Of a stretch of DNA of 12,531 nt, positions 7,605 through 12,531 are shown piece after piece. Both the position numbers and the translations under genes were made by a program. The stretch's first letter is position 1. Every line of letters begins with the position of its first letter. Under the pieces are notes generated by a model, which saw only the letters and a program-made list of their open reading frames with translations, was not told the DNA's origin and made no database searches. This DNA comes from Ilumatobacteraceae bacterium (GTDB lineage: Bacteria; Actinomycetota; Acidimicrobiia; Acidimicrobiales; Ilumatobacteraceae): assembly GCA_025456105.1 (NCBI GenBank), contig JALOLG010000008.1, positions 1 through 12,531 on the forward strand. The letters are read 5' to 3'.

Positions 7605-9538
7605 GCGCAGTACGGGCGCCGGGCAGCGACTGCGAGGCGCTCGACGACTCCGGAGCCGCGCAGGACGTCAACGCCTGGACCTCGCTCGGCTACGTCGCCG
7701 TCGGCCTGCTCGTGGCCGATGCGGTGCGCCGTCAGCGGCTGCTCCCGGCCGCGCTCCTGCTGGCGTTCCTCGCCGTGCTCGAAGGCGCCGGCAGCGTGCT
7801 GTTCCACGGATGGCCCGGCGACGTCTCGCAGTGGCTGCACGACGTGCCCTTCGTGGCGATGCTCGGCCTGATCGCCGGTGTCCACGTCGGCCGGCTGGCG
7901 GGAGTCGGGCTGCAGCGTGGTGCGTGGCTCGGTGGGGCCGGCGTGCTCCTGGTGGCCGGGGTGCTCCACCCGTTCGCCTCGAGTGCGGTCAATGCGGTGG
8001 CCGGGGTGCTGGTGGGCGTCATCGTCGTCGCGGAGGTGGTGGCGCGCCGCCGCGGCGAGCCGCCGATCGTGCGGGTGGGGCTCCTCTCGCTCGTCGCGGT
8101 CGCCGTCGTCGTGTACCTGCTCGGCCGCACCGACGGTCCGCTCTGCGACCCCGACTCGTGGGCGCAGCTGCACGGGGCCTGGCACCTCCTCACCGCGCTC
8201 GCGATCCTCGTGTGGGCCGACCGCGGCCTGGCCGTCGCCGGACCGGCCACCGGTGCCCGGATCCTGCGCAACGCCACCGACATCGGCGTCGGCTGGCTCG
8301 CCGTCGGGCTGGTGCGCGCGTTCCACCGGTCGGTCGACGTGATCGATCGCCACCGGCTGCCGCCGGCGGGCACCCCGACGCTCATCGTCGCGAACCACGG
8401 CAACGGCTTCGTCGACCCGATCGTGGTGGCGGCCGCCATCCGTCGGCTGCCGCGCTTCATCGCCAAGGCGACCCTGTGGAAGATCCTGCCCGCCCGGTTC
8501 GCGCTCGACGCCCTGGCGGTGCTGCCCGTGCACCGCCGCGCCGACGGCGAGGACCCGGCGGCCAACGCCGCGATGTTCGCTGCGAGCCACGAGGCGCTGC
8601 GCCGCCACGACACGGTCGCGATCTTCCCGGAGGGCACCACCGGCGACCGTGCCCACCTCGACCGCGTGAAGTCGGGCGCGGCGCGCATCGCGCTCGGCGC
8701 ACGCGACGACGGTGTCGCCGGCATCCGGATCGCGCCCATCGGGATGGCCTTCGAGAGCCGCGTCGACACCCGCACCCGCGCGTCGGTCACCTTCGGTGAG
8801 CCGATCGACGTCGACTCGTTCGTCGGCGACGCCGGCGCTCTCACCGCGGAGATCCAGTCGCGCCTCGCAGCCGTGTCACCGCAGTTCGAGACCGTCGACG
8901 AGCGCGAGCAGCTCCGCATGGCAGCCCGCATCGAGCTGCGCGCCGGGCACCCACGCGGCGCCGCGCCGACCTTCGGTGCCGTCGTGCGCCGCTCGTCGCA
9001 GATCGCCGCGGCGCCGGCCGATCGGCGCGCCGCCGTCGTCGATGCCCTGGCGCACTGGGCGCTGCGGGCGGAGATGACCGGGCTCGGCGTCGACGCACTC
9101 GCGGACGGCGCGCTGCGCAGCGGCGCTCGGCGCATCGTCGCAGCGATCGTCGCCGTCGTCCTCCTCGGCCCGCTGCTGCTGACCGCCACGCTCGTGAACC
9201 TGCCGGCCATCGTGCTCGTCCGCCTCGGTGTCGCGGCCGTCCGGTCAACCGCCACGAAGGGCACGGTGCGGATGCTCGTGGGGTTCGTCGCGATCGCGGC
9301 GACGTGGATCACGGTGGCCGTCCTCGCCGTCGACGGCTGGGCGATCCTGGTCGCCCTGCTCGCGATCGCAGCGATCAGCGCGCTGGCGCTCGCGACCTGG
9401 ACCTGGGTGGTCGGTGGCGCCGTCACCGTGTGGGGCGCGATCCGGCGTCACGACCGCCGCCAGTGGCTCCCGGCGCTCGAGCAGGCGCGCGACCAGGTCG
9501 TCGGGGCGGTCCGCGCCGCGGCCGGCGAGGCACACTGA
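7601..9538 (+). CDS. Fusion protein: CREST/alkaline ceramidase-like membrane hydrolase plus PlsC-type acyltransferase
   Basis: One 645-residue frame carries two enzyme domains. Residues 1-210 have seven hydrophobic segments (about 26-43, 48-68, 82-99, 107-125, 129-148, 158-175, 190-206). They show the CREST metal-hydrolase pattern: S65xxxH69, D81 and H191GAWH195, matching Ser/His/Asp/HxxxH of alkaline ceramidases, plus D10-C-E12 near the start like the ceramidase calcium-site segment. Residues about 225-450 form a glycerolipid acyltransferase domain with NHGNGFVD (N265-D272, an HX5D rather than the textbook HX4D spacing) and IFPEGTTG (E344). The C-terminal part (about 450-645) has a helical stretch and three or more membrane segments. 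The first domain likely hydrolyses an amide or ester lipid; the second transfers acyl chains to a lysophospholipid or glycerol phosphate. The GTG start overlaps the upstream TGA by four bases. Domain families are read from motifs; the substrate and coupling are inferred. Confidence 0.82.
   Translation: MSAVRAPGSDCEALDDSGAAQDVNAWTSLGYVAVGLLVADAVRRQRLLPAALLLAFLAVLEGAGSVLFHGWPGDVSQWLHDVPFVAMLGLIAGVHVGRLAGVGLQRGAWLGGAGVLLVAGVLHPFASSAVNAVAGVLVGVIVVAEVVARRRGEPPIVRVGLLSLVAVAVVVYLLGRTDGPLCDPDSWAQLHGAWHLLTALAILVWADRGLAVAGPATGARILRNATDIGVGWLAVGLVRAFHRSVDVIDRHRLPPAGTPTLIVANHGNGFVDPIVVAAAIRRLPRFIAKATLWKILPARFALDALAVLPVHRRADGEDPAANAAMFAASHEALRRHDTVAIFPEGTTGDRAHLDRVKSGAARIALGARDDGVAGIRIAPIGMAFESRVDTRTRASVTFGEPIDVDSFVGDAGALTAEIQSRLAAVSPQFETVDEREQLRMAARIELRAGHPRGAAPTFGAVVRRSSQIAAAPADRRAAVVDALAHWALRAEMTGLGVDALADGALRSGARRIVAAIVAVVLLGPLLLTATLVNLPAIVLVRLGVAAVRSTATKGTVRMLVGFVAIAATWITVAVLAVDGWAILVALLAIAAISALALATWTWVVGGAVTVWGAIRRHDRRQWLPALEQARDQVVGAVRAAAGEAH
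9531..9536 (+). promoter_or_regulatory. Candidate -10 box (CACACT) for the YdeI-family gene
   Basis: CACACT ends seven bases before the GTG at 9544, inside the last codons of the fusion gene. It matches only A2 and T6 of TANNNT. It resembles GACACT at 11026-11031, which ends six bases before another GTG. The gene may alternatively be read through from upstream, since the gap is only five bases. Confidence 0.25.
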
Positions 9539-9543
9539 GCACC

Positions 9544-10155
9544 GTGCTCGAGGTCGAGCCCGGTCCCGACGGCAAGCCGCGCGTCCATCCCGAGGATCGG
9601 GCGGAGTGGCGCGCCTGGCTGGTGGAGCACCACCGGCGCGACGCCGGTGTGTGGCTGGTGACCTTCAAGAAGGCGGCCCGCCGCCCGACCGTCACCTACG
9701 ACGACGCGGTCGAGGAGGCGCTGTGCGTGGGCTGGGTCGACAGCAAGCCGGGCAAGCTCGACGAGCTCCGCACCATGCTGTGGTTCGCGCCGCGCAAGCC
9801 GGGCAGCGGCTGGTCGCGACCCAACAAGGAGCGCATCGCCCGGCTGCAATCGGCCCGGTTGATGCTGCCGGCAGGCCAGGCGGTGGTCGACGCCGCCATC
9901 GCCGACGGCTCGTGGACGATGCTCGACGCCGTCGAGGACCTCGTCGTGCCCGACGACCTGGCAGCGGCGTTCGCCGAGCGACCCGGCTCGCGCGACACGT
10001 GGGAGTCGTTCCCCCGATCGGTCAAGCGGGGCGACCTCGAGCGGATCGTGCAGGCCAAGACGCCGCCCACACGCGCCAAGCGGATCGCCGAGATCGCCGA
10101 CCAGGCCGCCAAGGGCGAGCGCACCTCGGTGTGGACGCCGAGGGCGACGCCGTGA
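9544..10155 (+). CDS. YdeI/OmpD-associated family protein
   Basis: The 203-residue protein has the diagnostic family core: RAEWRAWLVEHHRRDAGVWL, FKKAARRPTVTYDDAVEEAL then CVGWVDSKPGKLD, and FAPRKPGSGWSRPNKERIARL, followed by a helical C-terminal half (WESFPRSVKRGDLERIVQAK, TRAKRIAEIADQAAKG). Members are often labelled bacteriocin-protection or OmpD-associated proteins, but their biochemical role is not established, so no function is asserted. The length is usual for the family. The start was placed at the GTG five bases after the previous stop; the longer frame from 9304 overlaps the membrane gene in another reading frame. It lies downstream on the same strand as the lipid genes, so co-transcription is possible, though a CACACT box just before the start suggests it may also be transcribed alone. 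It ends six bases from the stop of the convergent MOSC gene. Confidence 0.87.
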   Translation: MLEVEPGPDGKPRVHPEDRAEWRAWLVEHHRRDAGVWLVTFKKAARRPTVTYDDAVEEALCVGWVDSKPGKLDELRTMLWFAPRKPGSGWSRPNKERIARLQSARLMLPAGQAVVDAAIADGSWTMLDAVEDLVVPDDLAAAFAERPGSRDTWESFPRSVKRGDLERIVQAKTPPTRAKRIAEIADQAAKGERTSVWTPRATP

Positions 10156-10185
10156 CGCGGCTCAGACGAGCTCGACGGCGTCGCC
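10143..10185. terminator. Nested hairpin over two convergent stop codons
   Basis: An 11-base inverted repeat (GGCGACGCCGT, 10143-10153, and ACGGCGTCGCC, 10175-10185) encloses a smaller stem GCTC/GAGC (10160-10163 and 10168-10171) with loop AGAC. The stop codons of the YdeI-family gene (10153-10155) and the minus-strand MOSC gene (complement of 10162-10164) lie inside it. Since the convergent genes are only six bases apart, the fold is made mostly from coding sequence. Terminator function is inferred and weaker than for the hairpin at 1550-1598. Confidence 0.45.
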
Positions 10186-10995
10186 GACTCCGACGGCACC
10201 CGGCGTGACGACTCGGGCGTAGGCACCCAGGTTCTGGTCGAGGTCGCGCACGACGTGACGCAGGATGGCCCGGTCGGCGGGCGTGGCGGCGTCGATCTCG
10301 CGGGTGATCATCACGCACCGGGGACACGGCGTGATCAGCTCGATCTCGGCCGTGCCGAGCCGGGCGCGACGCCCCGACCAGCCGAGCTCCGGATGGCCCT
10401 CGTCGGCACCGGTGTCGACCACCAGCGACGGCCGGAACCGCCGGACGTCGACGACCGAATCGGGCACGGCCGCGGCGAGCGCGCGCAGCGCCGACTCCGT
10501 CATGATCATCAGCGGGAACGCGTCGTAGTACGTGCCCGGCGGCGATTCGAACTCCATGATCTCGGGCGGGAACACCGAGAAGTCCGGCAGCGGCTCGTCC
10601 TCGGTCCGGCCGAAGACCGAGCGCAGCTCCTCCATCACGTCGTCGCTGTCGGGACCGCCGCGCCGGAAGTGATCGAGGTCGTCGGCGCCAGGTCGCCGCT
10701 CGAGGTGGATCGGGTGCGCCAGCGCTGCGCTGATCCGCTCGTCGACGTCGGGGGCGTCGCTGGTGACCACCTCGCCGCCGGGGAGCCGGATCTCGACCCG
10801 GCCGTCGCCGAGGTCGTGGGCACCGAGCTGCATCAGCCCACCGATCTTCTTGGCGCCGCGGATCCCGCCGCGCTCGAGGTCGCGGACGGCCCACAGGCGA
10901 TCGCCGACGATCCCGGTGGCGTCGAGCTCCACCTGGTCGAGCCGCTCGCCGATCATCGACTTCACCGGGTACCGCCACAGCTGGCTCACGTGCAT
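10162..10995 (-). CDS. MOSC domain protein with N-terminal beta-barrel domain (mARC/YcbX-like)
   Basis: The 277-residue protein starts MHVSQLWRYPVKSMIGERLD, the classic MOSC_N beginning, continues with GIVGDRLWAVRD, and ends with a MOSC domain. It contains RRFRPSLVVD (residues 185-194), a segment that binds molybdopterin in the family, and TPCPRCVMIT with C224 and C227. This corresponds to the C-x-R-C element of eukaryotic mARC, where one cysteine coordinates molybdenum. The end GAYARVVTPGAVGVGDAVEL is also typical. Family members reduce N-hydroxylated compounds or act in sulfur/molybdenum chemistry in the cytoplasm; the electron donor is not visible, as no ferredoxin domain is fused (E. coli YcbX carries one). 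The ATG at 10995 matches the family start. No Shine-Dalgarno is seen; TACGGT on the complement ends nine bases upstream. It diverges from a second, shorter MOSC gene. Confidence 0.9.
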   Translation of the reverse strand: MHVSQLWRYPVKSMIGERLDQVELDATGIVGDRLWAVRDLERGGIRGAKKIGGLMQLGAHDLGDGRVEIRLPGGEVVTSDAPDVDERISAALAHPIHLERRPGADDLDHFRRGGPDSDDVMEELRSVFGRTEDEPLPDFSVFPPEIMEFESPPGTYYDAFPLMIMTESALRALAAAVPDSVVDVRRFRPSLVVDTGADEGHPELGWSGRRARLGTAEIELITPCPRCVMITREIDAATPADRAILRHVVRDLDQNLGAYARVVTPGAVGVGDAVELV

Positions 10996-11004
10996 ATCGA
11001 CGGG

Positions 11005-11010
11005 ACCGTA
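11005..11010 (-). promoter_or_regulatory. Candidate -10 box (TACGGT) for the mARC-like MOSC gene
   Basis: On the complement TACGGT fits TANNNT and ends nine bases before the ATG at 10995, with no ribosome-binding site between. It lies in the 42-base gap shared with the opposite promoter candidate at 11026-11031, so RNA polymerase could hardly occupy both at once. Confidence 0.45.
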
Positions 11011-11025
11011 CCGCGCTCCCGGCGC

Positions 11026-11031
11026 GACACT
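11026..11031 (+). promoter_or_regulatory. Candidate -10 box (GACACT) for the short MOSC gene
   Basis: GACACT ends exactly six bases before the GTG at 11038, which would place the transcription start on the start codon. It keeps A2 and T6 of the consensus but not T1. GGGAAC follows and is not a convincing Shine-Dalgarno at zero spacing from the GTG. Confidence 0.3.
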
Positions 11032-11037
11032 GGGAAC

Positions 11038-11601
11038 GTGAGTCCACGAACCACCGACGAGCTCGACGCTGCCAAGGCCACGATCGCGGCGGCGCCCACC
11101 GACGCGGGCACGGTGCGGCTCGTGGTGCGCCGCCCGGCCGTCGACGAGCGCGAGATCCTCGACGTCGGCCGGCTCGACCCCACCGTGGGACTCGACGGCG
11201 ACACCTGGGCGGTGCGCGGCAGCCGGCGGACCGAGGACGGGTCGTCGCACCCCGACATGCAGCTGAACGTGATGAGCGCCCGCGTGATCGAGCTGCTCGC
11301 CGGCCCCGATCCGCAGCGATGGGCGCTCGCCGGCGACCAGCTGTACCTCGACCTCGACCTGAGCGAGGCCAACCTGCCCGCCGGCACCCGGCTCGCACTC
11401 GGCTCCGCCGAGATCGAGGTGACCGACCAGCCGCACACGGGCTGCGCCAAGTTCAGCGCGCGCTTCGGCGCCGATGCGATGCGGTGGGTGAACACGCCCG
11501 ACGGCCGCGCCGAGCGACGCCGCGGCCTGAACGCCCGCGTGGTGGTGGCGGGCGAGGTCCGACCCGGCGACGACGTCCGAGTGCTCGCCCGCCCCACCTG
11601 A
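11038..11601 (+). CDS. MOSC domain-containing protein (short, single-domain type)
   Basis: The 187-residue protein is a stand-alone MOSC domain without the N-terminal beta-barrel of its neighbour. Recognisable blocks are LDPTVGLDGDTWAVRGSRR, PDMQLNVMSARVIELLAG, LYLDLDLSEANLPAGTRLALG, and HTGCAKFSARFGADAMRW with the conserved cysteine C136, followed by RGLNARVVVAGEVRPGDDV. Family members bind molybdenum cofactor or handle activated sulfur through that cysteine; this subgroup has no firm substrate. The GTG start (VSPRTTDELDAAK) was preferred because upstream codons belong to the divergent MOSC gene and because GACACT lies six bases before it. It is divergent from the two-domain MOSC gene across 42 bases, which hints at shared use of the cofactor, though the two are different subfamilies rather than a tandem duplication. 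It ends 20 bases before the palindrome at 11622. Confidence 0.87.
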   Translation: MSPRTTDELDAAKATIAAAPTDAGTVRLVVRRPAVDEREILDVGRLDPTVGLDGDTWAVRGSRRTEDGSSHPDMQLNVMSARVIELLAGPDPQRWALAGDQLYLDLDLSEANLPAGTRLALGSAEIEVTDQPHTGCAKFSARFGADAMRWVNTPDGRAERRRGLNARVVVAGEVRPGDDVRVLARPT

Positions 11602-11621
11602 CCCCCCGCCACCGACAGTTC

Positions 11622-11661
11622 GGGCTGCAGCTGCCATCACATGTGATGGCAGCTGCAGCCC
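11622..11661. terminator. 40-base perfect palindrome between convergent genes, probable bidirectional terminator
   Basis: Bases 11622-11641 (GGGCTGCAGCTGCCATCACA) are the exact reverse complement of 11642-11661, with no unpaired centre; as RNA it would fold with a minimal loop around CACATGTG. It sits in the 76-base gap between the stop of the short MOSC gene (11601) and the stop of the mycoredoxin-like gene (complement of 11678-11680). No T-tract follows on either strand. The position suggests termination for both genes. A perfect dyad of this length on DNA could also be a protein-binding site or a dispersed repeat. Confidence 0.75.
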
Positions 11662-11677
11662 AGACGTCCCGGGTGGG

Positions 11678-12007
11678 TCAGGCGCCGCCGAGCTTGGCGT
11701 GGAGCCAGCGGGCGAAGCGGCTCGGCTCGGGCGGCTCGTAGCCCTCGGGCACCACGTGGGGCAGCTCGGTCGACGCCACCGCCAGCACCTCGTGCACGCT
11801 CGGGTTCACCAGCGGCACGTCGCCCACGAACACGGTGGGCACCGTCTCGTTGCCTCGTGCCACGCTGCGGACCCGCTCGGCCGCAGCCCCGTCGCTCCAG
11901 ATGTCGACTCGCTCGTACGGCACACCGATCCGGTCGAGCTGCCGGAACAGCGACGAGCAGAACATGCACCCGGGGCGCCAGTACACGACGGGGAGGTCGA
12001 CTTCCAC
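11678..12007 (-). CDS. Mycoredoxin-like glutaredoxin family protein
   Basis: The 109-residue protein has a thioredoxin-fold glutaredoxin core: VVYWRPGCMFCSSLFRQLD with a C14-M-F-C17 active site, VPYERVDIWSDG, and NETVPTVFVGDVPLVNPSVHEV containing the TVP cis-proline loop (P57). The GNxTVPTV...NPSxxEV pattern matches actinobacterial mycoredoxin Mrx1, which reduces mycothiol mixed disulfides in the cytoplasm. Two points differ: the site is CMFC rather than the usual CGYC or CPYC, and a tail of about 25 residues (EGYEPPEPSRFARWLHAKLGGA) follows the domain. The start is a GTG with neither a clear Shine-Dalgarno nor a -10 box upstream. It lies 51 bases after the stop of the DUF3224-like gene on the same strand, so it may be co-transcribed with that gene. 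Family confidence is high; mycothiol dependence is inferred. Confidence 0.87.
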   Translation of the reverse strand: MEVDLPVVYWRPGCMFCSSLFRQLDRIGVPYERVDIWSDGAAAERVRSVARGNETVPTVFVGDVPLVNPSVHEVLAVASTELPHVVPEGYEPPEPSRFARWLHAKLGGA

Positions 12008-12058
12008 GTCACGGGCAACACCGGTCGGGCCACGGCTGTTCCGCCGACGGGCCGACGC

Positions 12059-12531
12059 TCAGCAGGAGATCGTGCCGGTGTGGACGCGGGGCTGGTTGGC
12101 GTAGTCCACCACGTCGGGATCGTCCTGCCTCGGGAGCACCACGCCCGAACCGCTGATGGTGGCGAGCTCCTCGCGCCCCGAGTCGGGGACGATCTGCCAG
12201 TCACCCACGAACTGCCCGTTCTCCCAGCCCCGGAAGGTGAGCGTCGACGTGATCATGAACTCGCCCGAACCGCACCCGGGCACCTCCGCTTCGACGATGT
12301 AGGTCGCGCCGAAGCCGGCGACGTCGTCGACCGACAGATCGCCGTCGCTGCTCGTCCCCGTGTTCGCCATCATCGACCACAGCGCCGACCCCTCGATGTC
12401 GCCCGTGAACGTCGCCTCGCCCAGGAACTGCCGGAAGCAGCGACCCGACATGGCGGACAGGTAGACCTCCTGGGCCTCCACGCACGCCTGCGTCATCTCG
12501 CCGAGGTCGGGCCACTGCACCTCGAAGGTCA
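12059..12531 (-). CDS. DUF3224-like calycin-fold protein (partial, N-terminus off the right edge)
   Basis: The frame is open from the right edge to a TGA (complement of 12059-12061), giving 156 visible residues. The first codon seen whole is ACC, and a GTG at 12520-12518 is a possible but unconvincing start because the frame continues through it. The segment EATFTGDIEGSALWSMM and the later GDWQIVPDSGREELATISGSG resemble DUF3224 proteins, small beta-barrels related to allene oxide cyclase (pattern FTGDIEG...vPgSGtgeL.gi.G). Similarity is partial and the intervening part (about residues 60-95) is not typical. Four cysteines are visible (in TQACVEA, SGRCFRQ, VPGCGSG and the terminal TISC), which would suit two disulfides in an exported protein. 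Any signal peptide would lie outside the window, so export cannot be checked. Function unknown. Confidence 0.6.
   Translation of the reverse strand, partial: TFEVQWPDLGEMTQACVEAQEVYLSAMSGRCFRQFLGEATFTGDIEGSALWSMMANTGTSSDGDLSVDDVAGFGATYIVEAEVPGCGSGEFMITSTLTFRGWENGQFVGDWQIVPDSGREELATISGSGVVLPRQDDPDVVDYANQPRVHTGTISC

Noticed and set aside
6836..9426. Two long minus-strand open frames (6836-8656 and 7732-9426) opposite the flippase-like and fusion genes.
   Set aside because: The plus-strand frame carries membrane helices and enzyme motifs; the antisense frames show only composition-driven Arg/Ala/Thr/Ser sequence.
7601..9538. Possibility that the hydrolase-acyltransferase fusion is two genes joined by a sequencing error.
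   Set aside because: The frame is continuous with no nearby stop in the linker (about residues 206-240), codon composition is uniform, and no internal ribosome-binding site with a start is evident before the acyltransferase domain. It cannot be fully excluded without relatives.
10022..11398. A 458-residue minus-strand open frame across the MOSC region.
   Set aside because: It is arginine-rich and out of frame with the MOSC protein on the same strand, which has clear family motifs.

Overview
The window is a dense, GC-rich (roughly 70%) bacterial chromosome segment with very short gaps and many GTG starts. A coenzyme-F420-type luciferase-like oxidoreductase, a mycoredoxin-like glutaredoxin, an actinobacterial-length leucyl-tRNA synthetase and TANNNT boxes just upstream of start codons point to an Actinomycetota chromosome. 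Acidimicrobiia (Ilumatobacter-like) is my guess from general character, not a proven placement. There is no tRNA, rRNA, CRISPR array, insertion sequence or phage gene, and no gene-free stretch over 300 bases.

Layout, left to right. A histone-deacetylase/acetylpolyamine-amidohydrolase gene (minus, cut by the left edge) diverges over 44 bases from an F420-dependent LLM-class oxidoreductase (582-1559, plus). The oxidoreductase converges on a fatty acyl-AMP ligase/acyl-CoA synthetase-like gene (1589-3295, minus), and both stop codons lie in one long hairpin. The ligase diverges from leuS (3380-6223, plus), which overlaps the tail of a small DUF2277 gene (6207-6458, minus) by 17 bases. Next is a two-gene envelope-lipid unit on the plus strand: a lysylphosphatidylglycerol-synthase/flippase-type membrane protein (6513-7604), overlapping by four bases an unusual fusion of a seven-helix CREST ceramidase-like hydrolase to a PlsC-type acyltransferase (7601-9538). 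A YdeI/OmpD-associated-family gene (9544-10155) follows. Two different MOSC-domain genes diverge from a 42-base gap (10162-10995 minus; 11038-11601 plus). After a 40-base perfect palindrome come a mycoredoxin-like gene (11678-12007, minus) and a DUF3224-like gene cut by the right edge (12059-12531, minus).

Most genes are core metabolism or conserved singletons. Three things merit attention. The hydrolase-acyltransferase fusion coupled to the flippase-like gene suggests acyl-chain turnover at the membrane. Seven genes carry a -10-like hexamer ending 6-11 bases before the start codon with no Shine-Dalgarno, suggesting leaderless or near-leaderless transcripts. Three of the four convergent junctions carry hairpins shared by both genes, and the fourth has a short antisense overlap. 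I see no defence, secretion or biosynthetic cluster.
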